Shown here piece after piece: positions 24,301 through 35,656 of a stretch of 64,000 bases of DNA. Source of the stretch: Halichondria panicea. Taxonomy: Eukaryota > Porifera > Demospongiae > Suberitida > Halichondriidae. Made by a program: the position numbers and the translations under genes. The stretch covers positions 806,001-870,000 of the forward strand of contig NC_087383.1 of assembly GCF_963675165.1 (NCBI RefSeq), in the 5' to 3' direction. A model generated the notes under the pieces. The model was not told the DNA's origin. It was given only the letters and a program-made list of their open reading frames with translations, and searched no databases. Position 1 is the first letter of the stretch. Every line of letters begins with the position of its first letter.

Positions 24301-27300
24301 GGGAAAGGTTCAGTGGCTATACTAGATGATTAGTGGTCACTGACCTAACCAATAAACCAATATTGGCTTGCATAAGTAAAAGTCACAATGTACAGCTAAA
24401 TTAAAAAATTGGTACAAAACAATATTTTCAGGTGTAATTAGGCCACCAACAAATCACACTAGTAACTGAGTAAGCATATTACCTTTGCTCTCTGAAGTAA
24501 TCCAGACCTCAAGAATGTATCCCACACGCAAAGTTTGTGCCCCAGAACAGTCTGACATATCCTAGCCCAATCCTCTCTGGCCTCAGCCAGTGATAAGTCA
24601 TCAGGTGGGGAGTCTTGCCCCAGAGAAGAGGGTTTCCTTGAGAGAAGCCGATGCACTGATTCTCTGATGCTAGCCAGGGCCTTGAAACTAGTGATGTGCT
24701 GGAGTATAGCCTCCATTCCACTGCTTACATCAGACACACACCTACAGGGGAGAGGGACAACATGGCCTAACTTTAGCATGCTTAATTTTGATTGTGGTTA
24801 AAAAAAGATGCGTGTTGTGGGTTGTGGTGGCAGAGGTTGCTTAGCAATTTAGTAGCCTAACAATACACAAATCTGCAATAGAAGTAAAAAACAGGTTTTG
24901 CATGCTTAATATCACACTACACCATGTACAAGATTGCGAGACAGAGTGTGTACTCTACTGTGGTGGTATACTCAGTGGAATGGAACCAGATAACTAACCT
25001 CAAACCACCACACAACTCACATGGTAACCCACTCCCCAGTTGAGCTGTGAATATCTTTAACAGGAATCTCGCTCAGACTTGTGGAGGCAATGGATGGAGT
25101 AAATCCAGTGATGCTTTCAGGCAGTCTACTGACCAAGGCTCCTGGGATCACACCTGAGCGTACACATAAAGGGGGTCAACACTTGTACTACACGTGAGTC
25201 TTCATCAAACACCATAAAGCTGACAAACCTTTAATACATTCTTTGTTTGATAGCTGTGTGAGCCTCTGCACAAGCAAAGACGAGCCTGCAGTGAAATTTT
25301 ATATGTATTTTAAGGAAATATTTCTTCCCATCTTCGATCAAAGTACACTTATAACAAGTTTGAGGGTTTGAGAAGGCTACACTATATACATGTAATTATA
25401 CACAACGTACCAACTTGCCCGCCCTGGTTTTGTTGAGCACAAAATACGAAGGAGATTTGTGACAGAGAGTCGACTATAGTCTGGGCCAGTTGGCACACTT
25501 GAGACTTGACACCGACGTGCTGGGCACTCGAGGAGAACACTGACTGGAGGGAACTCTGGAGGAGAAAAAATTAAATTTCCTGTACATGCAGTTAAATGGA
25601 TTGAGCTGCTATCTTTTTAGCTGTAGATGCCGCCGTATAGTGGTGTTATTTTCGTATGGTGGAAATTTCGTATTGTAGAGCATCATACGAAACTACGAAA
25701 TGATTCTACCTCGACCTCAATACGATACAAATATTTAAATGAGTAATTCATACGAAAATTTGCAACAACAAAAATTACCCGCTATACGGTACCTCCTAAA
25801 TAACATGCAATGTACATACTGATATATAATACATTGGAGCTGTTCCAAAAATAAACAAATCATACTCACATCGACAGAGACAAGTAACGCTCACCTTTCG
25901 TGCGATGAGTGTTTGAGCTAGTAGTTGCCTGGGAGAGCTGCCCTCCAATAGAACCACTGCACACAGACACTGCAGCATGGCCTCCTGTTTCAACTCGAGG
26001 CATTGGAGGTGGCTATTAGAACACTGAGGAGGAGGGGGGGGAGTTGGTAAAGAGTGGCTGTACAACCATAGATTGAAGAGTTAGAGGGATAGGAAACGGT
26101 TGGTATCTCGAGTAACATCCGCGCTACGCTGCGGTTTAATCGAGGCCATCACAACAATATCTATTTCTACACTCAGTGCATAATAAACTACAAGTAACTG
26201 TGCTTAGTCCGTGCAACTCACTTATATTTCAAGGTCTATACCTATTGTAGTAGTCATAACCAACACGCTTACACGTTATATGTTCCAATAGCTCTAAAAC
26301 AGCCTTGGGAACATATAACTTTATTGGAAAGTCTCTTTTTACTGGGTGTGGTCAGTCATTAGCAAGTACTACACGTGGCTCATGGACTAGGCGTGTTTTA
26401 AGTTGCTGAAAGAGATGATGTCTCGAGGAAACACAGCTTTGGGAGTTACCCGGCAAAAGTGTGCTTAATAGCCTCGTTCATAGGGCGTAGCGAGGATAAT
26501 TTTCGAGGCTCCACTGCAGATTCAATGTAAAATCATCACGTGCACCACTCTGTTTCCTATCCCTCTAACTCTTCAATCTATGGTACAACTACACTAAAGT
26601 GTATTCTCTAGCTCTAAAAATAGTTCTACAATCATTGCGTTACCAACATGCATTCAAACTCGCAAACTCGGGTTCTCAATTTTTCAATCTTTATCATATA
26701 AATTTATCATTACAGTTTGCGTTCGGGTTTAACTTGTAGTACAATTATTGAGCTCAGGGCTACGCTCACACACACACACCTGTATGATGGTGTCCTTGAA
26801 GGTGGCCACAGAATGCCACAGTCGCTGCACCAAAACAAAGCTCTTCTTGGTACCCAGCTTGACCGTTAACTGAGAGAAGATGTGTCTGGCCAGTAGGTAG
26901 GTGAGTGATGCAGAGAGGTAGCTATGCTGCTCTAGATACGCCCAGATGTTCTCTGGGGCATCTGCTAACAGCTTCACTTGAGCTGCTATAGCGTGGTCAT
27001 CACTGTAGGGAACCAGGCAGGCAGTACGTAATGTGTAATTACAGGAGCCCATAAATAAGAGAAGGAGCGGCTAACTACGGGGATCACGTTTCGTAAGTGG
27101 TTATGACCGCATTTCCATATATGCAGAGTCACTTAAGTGGTTGAATCCCTTATACACAATACAGGGCTGCGGTTTGCAAGCACTTAGTCGCTTCCATACA
27201 AGGAAGTGCGGTTTCACCGGCAATTACGAGACGTGATCCCCGAGTGTACGTTGAAGTTAGCCGCTCCTTCTCTTATTTATGGGCTCCTGGTTATTATAAT

Positions 27301-28545
27301 AATGGTTTTCTAGAAGAAAACACTAAACGGATGTCTAAAGAAGTGGTTCAGAAATCGAACCAAAGTTGTGGGAATCAAAAATGCTACTAGGATTGAATCA
27401 AACTGTAAGACATAGGTAAACTAGAGGTAACAGCTACAGTTAACTACACACATTTTTGGTGTTGGTCCCCTCAGTCCACCAGACCCACGCAAGAAATGAG
27501 TCTGCTGCAGTTTCTGACAAAGTCCCTCCATCGTAGCCACCGACTGCTTAGCCTTGAAACAAGAGAGAGGCATAGATACTCTACCACAGCCAGTGAGGTC
27601 AATATAATCATTACCTGCTCTGAACATTTCTTCATATGCATAATGGAGTCAGCAGCGTCAATGAGATCTCGATATCTCTCTCTGTGTAAGAAAAATAATG
27701 GTTATTTTCGAGGCACTAAATATTTTCACGGTCTTTGCGGATTGACCTCGAACCTCGAAAATTTGGGAATCATTGTTTACTTCCGATATTGAAAGACCTC
27801 TCTACTGTAGGGGTGTGGTCATTTGAACCTCTATCCTAGAAGATATAATCCGTGAAATGTTTAGTTTGAAAATAACCCGCTATAAATAGTTCATAGTTCT
27901 AGACCCCAAAAGGAGGGAGGGGATATGCTACACATTACCACTAGCTATGACAATGTGCATATTTAATTCCAACTTCCAAGACCATCTCTTACCCAACCAT
28001 CTGTCTGAGGTCTTCTCTTCGTCGATCAATCTCCAGTCGTTTGTCTCTCTCCAGCCCTTTGATTTGTTCGACTGTGTGGCTGCGAAACAACTGGTCAGCC
28101 TCTCTCTCAATCTCCTTGCTCACCTCAGGGCTGAGCGGGGGCAGTTGGGTGGCCGGGGAACCAGGCTGTGTGTGGTGGGGGGGGGGGGGGTGAACGAAAT
28201 TAGGGATAATAATAGTTATTGTTGAAACTGAAAGAGTTAACAGAATGGAAACTATAACTCAACGGACTATCGTTTGACAGTTGTTGTAAAATATCAATAT
28301 CTCATAGTGAACTTGTGGGTATAGGTTTGGATACGCAGGTGCGTATATATAAATGTATAATAATTATAAAGTCAACGGAGAAGAAAATAGTGTTCTCAAA
28401 TTCTCACTCATAGGAGTCATAGCCCATTTTGTTACATTTAGTATACCACCACCTCCACAGAGGATTGTGTGTCGTGTGCTGTCCTTACCTGTAGAGGGAC
28501 TCCAGTTAGTGTGAGGGGTGAGAGGGGTAATTGGAGGGCGGCCAT
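21350..28545 (-). CDS. COG1: Conserved oligomeric Golgi complex subunit 1
   Basis: COG1 is a lobe-A subunit of the COG tether for retrograde intra-Golgi vesicles. Many small minus-strand exons run from the ATG at 28543-28545 to the stop at 21350. Clear family matches include an N-terminal helical exon (about 27990-28166), AQVKLLADAPENIWAYLE at 26940-27000, VVLLEGSSPRQLLAQTLIARK near 25900-25960, a helical exon at 24480-24740, ALQLLYNLKFFSSVL near 21900-21960 and IVIPLAPSISRLPSLPM at about 21500-21570. The last exon follows a short intron and ends DVITDSNISLL...FFHHL. Introns contain several miniature elements and inverted repeats. Confidence 0.92.
25633..25789. mobile_element. MITE, CCGTATAG family, in a COG1 intron
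   Basis: It starts ccgtatagtggtgttatttt and ends aaaattacccgctatacgg, followed by TA. The left TA is not preserved. The interior contains inverted ttcgta/tacgaa segments. Confidence 0.75.
26066..26583. mobile_element. 518-bp non-autonomous DNA element with about 33-bp terminal inverted repeats
   Basis: The left end ccatagattgaagagttaga and the right end tctaactcttcaatctatgg are near-perfect inverses extending about 33 bp (through the ggataggaaac/gtttcctatcc part). The pentamer TACAA directly flanks both sides (26061-26065 and 26584-26588), a likely target-site duplication. There is no coding capacity. It lies in a COG1 intron. Confidence 0.85.
27042..27289. mobile_element. MITE-like inverted repeat, about 248 bp, in a COG1 intron
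   Basis: The left arm caggagcccataaataagag, continuing aaggagcggctaact, is mirrored by the right arm agttagccgctccttctctt, ending gggctcctg. A second inner inverted pair, ggggatcacgt/acgtgatcccc, lies just inside. It does not share tips with the CCGTATAG family. Confidence 0.75.
27690..27890. repeat. Dispersed repeat shared in inverse orientation with 11940-12180
   Basis: Both places contain the same block around gaccacacccctacag, agaggtctttcaatacc and gaagtaaacaatgattcc in opposite orientation, plus tcgag-type arms. One copy is intronic in the IA-2-like gene and this one in COG1. It ends aataacccgctata, reminiscent of the main MITE tips. Confidence 0.6.
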
Positions 28546-28875
28546 TGGTGAGAGTGGAGTGGATGGTAGGGACCCAGTTGCTCTAGACTGCAATATATCA
28601 GTATTTAATGTGCATACATACTTTATATTAACACACTTACCATTTTAGCATATAGGCTGTTCACACACTGGGCTAATTCTAATGCATGGCAAACAGTTTG
28701 CTGGATTTCTTGAGGTTTCTAAAATTTCTCTCAAAATAAGCACACACCCCCCCAGCTCAAGGTCGCTATAATAGAACACCCGGAAAAACTCCATTATAAG
28801 ACGCCCTCATAATTTGTTTTTTCAAGAATTCGAGGGACATACAGAACAACTACAAAAATAACAATGCAGGTTTTT

Positions 28876-29977
28876 TTATGAGAGTAGCTTCATCTTTTCA
28901 CTTTCGACTTGTCTTTCAGTACCGCTTTTAATCTCTGCAAGGCTCAGCTGAGAAAGATCGTAGGCATAGCTCCAGTTGAACAGGATAATGCAGAGCGTAC
29001 CACTCCTGTGGAAGTAATGATATAATGCTATTAACACTATGACAATTCATAACTCAACACTATGTTACAGTTCACTTAAAGTTTGAAGTTGGGGGAAAAT
29101 AATTTCCAACTTCCAACTTCTAAGTGAGCTGCAAATATACTTGAGATAGCTAGCCTGCTAAGAGTAACTGTTTACATTAGACCAAAACCTATAATATAGT
29201 AAATCTCACCATTCAGCGATAGCAATGTACAGCTTGTACTTTCCCCAGTGGGTACCTGCATCATTTCATATATCAATCATTGTGAAACGATAACAACACC
29301 TACGTGTTATGACAACTCACTCATACAAGCAAAGGCCACCAGTGCTACTCCACACAATACAGTAAGCAGATGACGGAAAAAGGAGATGACTGCATTTGGA
29401 CGCAATAACTCTTCATCTCTGCGTCTATTGCACACATACTGTTTGCACAGTGACACAACTGTTCTGCCCCATGTCATTATGATCATGTAGAACCAGTAGA
29501 AAAAGAAGAATATCAGTGCAGCACCTGCATAAACGAAATGCAGAAACCATCTATATTATCACGATTCAATAGCTATTTAGTTTATGCTCTATAGATATAA
29601 TACATTGGTAGAAATAATTATTCACCCGAGTGTACAGGATTATCTTCAACTTCATTCACTGCAGATACGACTCCCAAACAAAATGTGGCCACCAGACCGA
29701 GAAACAAAGACAACTTGTTTCTGGAGTACACCATGTTTGCATTGTAGATCATCACCACTCCAACTGATAAAAGCATGCTGCTTACAGCTAGCCCAAGTCT
29801 GAAAGGATACTTTTCTGGGCTAAGAACAGCACAGTCACTGATCATGGGCAGCCATGGTTTGACATGTCCATTGGACACAGCCAGAGAGTAGCATAGGAGG
29901 ATGGTAAAGAGTGTGATTATAGCTCCAGCATGCACAAATGCTGTCACAGATATCTTGCCAAGAATGTTGGAGCTCAT
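28876..29977 (-). CDS. TMEM150/DRAM-like (FRAG1/DRAM/Sfk1 family) multi-pass membrane protein
   Basis: Four or so minus-strand exons (29618-29977, about 29340-29525, about 29215-29260 and 28876-29005) encode a six-helix membrane protein. The first exon has TM1 followed by WLPMISDCAVLSPEKYPF, the family's short loop with a WxPxIS..PE pattern, then two more hydrophobic helices. The next exon has an aromatic helix and a basic loop (NRRRDEELLRPNA) before another TM. The tail after the last TM is polar and ends KMKLLS. Family members act in lysosomal/autophagic (DRAM) or plasma-membrane PI4-kinase regulation (TMEM150A/Sfk1); the exact subfamily is not decided. Confidence 0.72.
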
Positions 29978-30221
29978 TTTGTTAGCTCTAGTTCTTTCAA
30001 CACTAACTTACTGTAGTAGAGTAAACATAGCTGCTTTATAGCTGACCTTTTCAGAAACAAGGGAGGGGCTAGTTAAATAATAGTTATTCATTAGTCATGA
30101 GACACAATAATTAATTTTTTATAAATTGTCCACCAAAGACAAAAAAAGAAGGTGATTCAAACATGTACCAGTGCATTCGTAAAAACATATACACACAAAC
30201 CACACAACAAGACACAACACA

Positions 30222-32502
30222 CTAGTTCAGTTTCGTATATCCCCCCGAAGTTCCAGTTGCTTTTGCAACAACTCTCTTTACATTCTGCCAAGGTTTCTTC
30301 TTAATCACGACATAGACAGCACCGACCAGGACCAGCAGAGCAGGTATGCCGAGCCCTACAATGATGGTGACGATGACTATCATGGAGATACTGTCCTCAG
30401 GCACTTGGCCATAACCAACAATACTTGTCCTGCACAAAGAAAGAAAGAGTATAATAATAATAATTGACATCTCAAAATACGACATGTACGTTATCATTGA
30501 CAGGCTATAAATTTCCACACACTTTTAAGAAACTTCCCTATAAGCTATGAAACAAATGCATGCACATTATAACACAAGTATACAATTACAGCATGCATCA
30601 AATATCTATCAAGGCAATAACAAAAATGGATGACACTTAATAAATAAATAACTGCACCCAAAAGCAATCGATGATCTAAACACACCATCTCATTGCTTTA
30701 TCAAAAGAGCTAATAATTTCATCCTTAAAATAATTGAACACACCTAAACTGTAACTCAAGTTGTTATGAGTAGTCAAAAACAGGATTTTGGAGACACATC
30801 AAACCCAGTGCGTACAGGACTGAGGTGAATGTCTTTTATACACAACAACATACAGTATTGGGCAGGCATACACTATACCTTACTAACAGTAGTGCAACAA
30901 TGTTAAGAAGAGTAACACTCACCAGGTAAAAAACGGGTTATTGAAATAGCTCACATCGCCAGAGGTACCAAACACAGCAAACCAACGAGTGACATTACTT
31001 GCATTTTGTCCAAACAGATCCTTCACCAATCCATTGGGAATTTCTCCCGTATTACAAAAAGATTGATCCCCCGTATATAGGATATTGACTTGCTGAGATG
31101 CAGTTGACTTTCTGTCCGAGTTCTGATACGAGATGGGCTTCCATTGAAAGAAACCAGTTTCGTCGGCCGCATCAACATCATCATCTTGAAACATCTCATA
31201 AGTCATGGTAGTAAAAACAGATGGGGTATACTCATCATCCAAAGATGTAGCACTGACGATGCTCCCATTTTGAGTATTTGGTCCATGTACCACATACAGT
31301 TCAAGTGCCAGTCTGCTGAAATTTTTGCTCTCATAGTCGGAAATGTTGGAGAGATTGTACGGGAAGTTTTCGATGATGATATCAATAGTTGTCGTGTTGG
31401 CAGTGAAGAGGGTGTGAGGAAAATATGAGAGTCTTTGCCCAGCCTCACTGGTGGTGGGGAAGTTGGTCTGTGGATGAGGAGGAGGGGTATGAGTACTTGT
31501 ACGTTTCATCAGAGGAGGTACGACACGCGTGCCTCGATTAGGCTAATTGCCTCTGCAATAGCGTTGAGCGTGGGCGTAACCACGCCTCGATTATCCGCCC
31601 ACGCTCAACGTGTCGTACCTCCTCTGACATTTCATACACGTACACAAATACAAAGTGAGATCACATCATGATGACTGCATGCATATCAGGTCACATGATT
31701 ATCAAAAGTGGTTGACGTGTATGGTAGGCATGAAGCGTTTAGCCACAAGCTGTTAGCAATTAGTCCGCTATGTAATTAGGACAATAGGTATTAAGGTATT
31801 CAAGTACACGATGGATTGATTAACTAACCCTGATGGTAAATCTTGTAGCTGTTTCATTGCCACTCTCGGCATCTAAGAGAACAGCCATAAAGCTTTGATT
31901 TGCTTCGTGAAAACTCCACTCCAAGTTGCTATCATTGAGAAAAATACCAGTAGTGTAGTTCATACTATAGTTTTGACACATTTCATTACTTGGAAACTTT
32001 TCACATTCACAGTTCAAAGATTCGTTAAATGCCTCGGTGGAATGTGCCGAATCACTGGGTACTATAAATTCAATGAGACGTGTGAAGACAACACCAAAAG
32101 AGAAGTAGCTATCGATTGCATCAGGAATGTTCACAGTGTGGTTAGTCTTGTCTACAAATGAGGAGCACTCCCGTGTGCATGCATCCGTTGTGTTGTTGGT
32201 TTGAGCAGAGAATAACGAAGGGAAATCGTTCGAATCGTTGCTTTTGATGCTCCAAACGAAATGCATACAAGTCGAGTTGTCGGCTGCTGCAATACGTTTG
32301 TAGAGTAACGAGATTGATCCGTTATTTGCTTCAGTGATGTTAGCAGAACATACCTACAGGGCCAGGGGGGAGGGGATACGAAATACTTATTAAAAATGTA
32401 TACTGTTTTTGTGCTCACATTTAGTTGAGAGCCAGATACTAAGCACCCTCCAAGATGTAGCAGGGTCAGGGTTAACAGGAAGGATGCTTTAAAGAGCTCC
32501 AT
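30222..32502 (-). CDS. GLMP: GLMP-like glycosylated lysosomal membrane protein (NCU-G1 family)
   Basis: Four minus-strand exons: 32419-32502, 31829-32355, about 30929-31466 and 30222-30429. The first encodes a signal peptide (MELFKASFLLTLTLLHLGGC). The lumenal part has about a dozen NxS/T glycosylation sequons. FTRLIEF and SLDDEYTPSVF...GFFQWKPISYQ match conserved GLMP segments. A single TM (about SMIVIVTIIVGLGIPALLVL) precedes a short basic cytosolic tail ending GYTKLN; YTKL fits the YxxPhi lysosomal sorting motif at the same place as in GLMP. In mammals GLMP partners MFSD1 in the lysosome membrane. An upstream in-frame ATG nine codons earlier is possible, but the chosen start gives a clean signal peptide. 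Confidence 0.85.
31509..31627. repeat. 119-bp foldback (inverted repeat) in a GLMP intron
   Basis: The outer arms tcagaggaggtacgacacg and cgtgtcgtacctcctctga are perfect inverses. An inner pair, cgttgagcgtgggcg/cgcccacgctcaacg, stacks inside them. Such a structure would form a strong cruciform or RNA hairpin. It may be a tiny MITE. Confidence 0.8.
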
Positions 32503-32720
32503 AGCAGGAGGACACAGAACAGAGTACACGTACTATAGTACTAGTACTGTATACCTAGTATATACCCTTTATCAATGTCACGTGTGTTAATCAACTACTT
32601 CTTGCCAGACCAGCACTTTTTGACACAACAAGTACGTCAGAGAGCTAGCCTCCTTACATTTAATATTACAAGCCTCTTGAGCGTGAGTGCGTGCAATACT
32701 GTAGCTTATCCAGCAGAAGG
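32503..32720. promoter_or_regulatory. Divergent promoter region between GLMP-like and endosulfine genes
   Basis: Only 218 bp separate the two start codons, which face away from each other, so both promoters and 5'UTRs must lie here. A tract rich in tactatagtactagtactgtatacc lies on the GLMP side. No canonical TATA position can be assigned. Confidence 0.6.
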
Positions 32721-33141
32721 ATGTCTAAGACACCAGTGATTGAACTCCCTCCTGATGATAAGGAAAATGGAGAATCAGGCAATAAGAAAGAGGAACCAGT
32801 GGATCCTAAAGAGGTATTAAAATGTGACCGTAACGTGTAGAACCCTTGATTTCAATGCTACTGTTTTTCACAGGCTGATAAAATGGCGGAGAAGGAGTTC
32901 AAGAGCAAATATCCGTCGTTTGGGACCCGCCCATCTGGCATGGCTAAACGAAAGATTTCCGCTGCCGTGAGTATAACGTACATTTAATGTCTTCTTTTAT
33001 AATAGAGTACTCATTTTAGCTGTGAATTGATAGCTAGGATCCTCCCATGTACTTTAATAGTGCTTTAGGTAATGGAATGAGTGAGTGTGTGTAGGGGTGT
33101 TGTTATGGTATGCATTTGAGAGGGTTTGTACTTGGCTCACA

Positions 33142-33202
<61 letters not shown>

Positions 33203-33857
33203 ACACGTGCACACACACACGCGTACACACACACCACGCGCGCACACACACACACACACACTGTTACCTATTTATTTTGACTGATGCCTGGTAAAAACCA
33301 AAGTTAGAGGTTAGTGTGATTGTTTTGTGCTTCGCATAGAAGAACCACATAGACCCATCCCCACTATCAGCTACTGTAACCACAAAACTTAGCCCAGACA
33401 ATACAGGTTCCCTAACCATGCAAGGTCAGAACTAAGTTAGTCTCAAACCAATTACAGCAGCCAATATCAAGTCCAAGATAAGTCCATATGTCAGCATGAC
33501 CTTAATGTGAATAGCATTTTTCAGCATGGCTCAATAGTTTTACAATAATTATTCAGTGTACTAGTTGTATGTAACTCTGAACGCACCGTTAAAGCTTTAA
33601 CGACTCTCAAGGCCGGGCATCTGTCTGTTTTTCTATACCTGTATGGTTTTGTGTTGTCTGCTCTTTTGTTCTTCTTTTGTTTCTGGTTTACTGTAGTTCC
33701 CTAAATACTGAGCTTTTTGCACTTTCTAACATAATTTTGTCGTAAATACACTTAGCATCAGATGCCCAACCATAAGAATAATCTTTAAGTGAGCATTCCG
33801 TTTGAGCTAGTATACGTTGCAGTCGACATTCCACCCACTTTATTTTTGAAACCTCAA

Positions 33858-33916
<59 letters not shown>

Positions 33917-34131
33917 GAGGCAAACAGTACTTTGACTCCGGTGAATACAACAAGAGTGCCTCAAAGAAAGAGCGTCAACAGATGAGCTCGCTACCACATG
34001 CAATGAACCCTAAGAGCATCCACTCACATCCGTCTGGTATACCACCACATTTGGCTCACATGAGAGCGAAACCCAAGGCACCACTACCAAGCAGTCTGGC
34101 AGGCCCCTCAAAAAGCCCACCGTCCGATTAA
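32721..34131 (+). CDS. ENSA: ARPP19/alpha-endosulfine, PP2A-B55 inhibitor
   Basis: Three exons, 32721-32813, 32874-32966 and 33916-34131, all in phase 0, encode 133 residues. FKSKYPSFGTRP and KQYFDSGEYN match the conserved core; the Ser in FDSGEYN is the Greatwall/MASTL phosphosite that turns the protein into a PP2A-B55 inhibitor at mitotic entry (established in frog, fly and mammal). A second insert, SGMAKRKISAAG, replaces the vertebrate GGSDFLMKRLQKG region. No PKA-type RRxS site was identified at the C-terminus. The third exon begins exactly at the end of a (CA)n microsatellite. Confidence 0.93.
33140..33261. repeat. (CA)n microsatellite, interrupted
   Basis: A long run of CA dinucleotides with a few cgcg/acgtg interruptions lies in intron 2 of the endosulfine gene. 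Open frames through it are pure TH/CV repeats and not genes. Confidence 0.95.
33859..33915 (+). repeat. (CA)n microsatellite forming a splice acceptor
   Basis: The CA run ends ...cacacacag and the next base (33916) is the first base of endosulfine exon 3. The microsatellite replaces the usual pyrimidine tract. Confidence 0.9.
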
Positions 34132-34425
34132 ACTAAATTAAAGTATAGAGCACTTCTATATCTTAGGATTGTATATTTCTGGCACTTTTTCATCTACCTA
34201 TAGTTATATAATTATACCGATCTTTGTGTCTACAATTCTCTCCATTAGAGCATGAGTTAGCATATCATTAATAGTTTTGCATATGAGATTAGTTTCATTT
34301 CACACTTTTGGTCTGTTTTATGAGAATTCAAAAATAATTTTATCCAATAATCAATAACTTCAAACCGCATTAAAAAACTGAAAATACAAAAGATAATACC
34401 TGCCTGTCTACTTATTTGGTAATAA
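34132..34425. other. Convergent 3' intergenic region (endosulfine / DUF1152)
   Basis: This is AT-rich sequence with no open frame of note. It must hold both 3'UTRs and polyadenylation signals. Confidence 0.5.
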
Positions 34426-35433
34426 TTACATGGGAAGTGCTATAGGTTCACGAATTGTCTTATCTGTGTGAGCCTTCATGTTGTGCTCAGCAACAATCTT
34501 CATGACTTCATTAGCCGACTTTGTCTCCAAAAGCTCCTTTGAATATGGTATTTGCTCCACCACGGAACAAATATCAAATGCCCAGTATAACGACATCAGT
34601 GGGTTAATAAACAGTTTTGAGCCACCAGTGCGTTTAGTCGAATGATAATTACCAAAATGACCGAGCATCGCAGACATAATTGAAGAGCACACTATCGAAG
34701 GTTGCATACACTTTGAAACTGCCTGATAGGCCTCCATGAAGAGCTTCCCCTCGGCAGAATGCTGTGACACAGAGAACGAACCCAAATAGCCTCCATTCCT
34801 CTCCAAAGTGGCCACATTCTCGAGAAACAATCCATGAGATACTCCGTGAAACGAATCGATTCCAAAACCGAGGCAAGTCAAGATTTTCACGGGGACAGAC
34901 TCAATGGAATGAGCGGCTACGATACTGGTTTGATCTTCAACAGGAGTTCCCATTGTCTTCTCGAAACCAAACATAAGACTATCCGTTCCTCCGTCCACCA
35001 GCACGATAGCGTCAACATTGTATTCGTTGCAAATCTTGGTGTAAGCTTTAGACATTTGAGACACACCAGTTTCTCGATAGAAGGTAAACACAGGGACATC
35101 TTCCTTGAAACTATCCATAAACCACTGCGACAAATACAACTCGGGGAAATACGTGTTGCGTCCACTTAGATCGACTTTGGATTTCGTCGATACCTTGTAG
35201 CACATGTTACAGTACTCCTTGTCTTTGACTTTAGATGTGAGGCTTGTAAAGGAGAGATTGGCGAGGACAAGTGTCTTTCCTTTCTCTTTGAGGGCGAAAT
35301 AGAGTGGAATTCCACTGAGGAAATCATAGCCTCCACCACAGCCAGCTATCAGTACAGTTTTGGCTGGTTCTAGGAGAGAGAAGATCCTGGGTGTACAAAT
35401 GCTCCATACAGGTGTCGGCACTGGCTTTGCCAT
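34426..35433 (-). CDS. DUF1152 family protein, intronless
   Basis: This is a 335-residue protein in one uninterrupted exon. The family, known mainly from bacteria and archaea with scattered eukaryotic members, has no firmly established function. Family-type motifs seen are a glycine-rich N-terminal loop IAGCGGGYDFLSG after a beta-strand (residues about 29-41), VDGGTDSLMFGFEKTMGTP in the middle (about 147-165), and an ED.TS stretch after it. There is no signal peptide or TM segment, so it is probably cytosolic. Every neighbouring gene of this size except the forkhead has introns, so retroposition or horizontal transfer is possible. The start at 35433 gives MAKPVPTPVWSI and lies 223 bp from the divergent tetraspanin start. 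Confidence 0.8.
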   Translation of the reverse strand: MAKPVPTPVWSICTPRIFSLLEPAKTVLIAGCGGGYDFLSGIPLYFALKEKGKTLVLANLSFTSLTSKVKDKEYCNMCYKVSTKSKVDLSGRNTYFPELYLSQWFMDSFKEDVPVFTFYRETGVSQMSKAYTKICNEYNVDAIVLVDGGTDSLMFGFEKTMGTPVEDQTSIVAAHSIESVPVKILTCLGFGIDSFHGVSHGLFLENVATLERNGGYLGSFSVSQHSAEGKLFMEAYQAVSKCMQPSIVCSSIMSAMLGHFGNYHSTKRTGGSKLFINPLMSLYWAFDICSVVEQIPYSKELLETKSANEVMKIVAEHNMKAHTDKTIREPIALPM

Positions 35434-35656
35434 TGTTAAAGTATATCAACCAGCAATGATTGTATCGTACCATTATTTTCCCAGCAAAGATGATCTTTAC
35501 CCAAGTTGTGTACCAAGACGCTGGTAAAGTATCGTCTTTGTTGCTAGTGAAAATCGTATCATGTGAGACCAACCTTCAGCGCAGTGAAGCAACCAAATTT
35601 CCTGTGAGGCTGTTCTTAGAGTCTCTACCCTGTTCAAGTTCTATAGACCAGAAAGA
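35434..35656. promoter_or_regulatory. Divergent promoter region between DUF1152 and tetraspanin genes
   Basis: 223 bp lie between two start codons oriented away from each other. No TATA box or other specific element is assigned. Confidence 0.55.

Noticed and set aside
29584-32161. Several plus-strand frames opposite the TMEM150-like and GLMP-like genes
   Set aside because: They are antisense to exons with strong family or sequon evidence.
33054-33294. Open frames rich in CVCV or THTH
   Set aside because: Translations of the (CA)n microsatellite.
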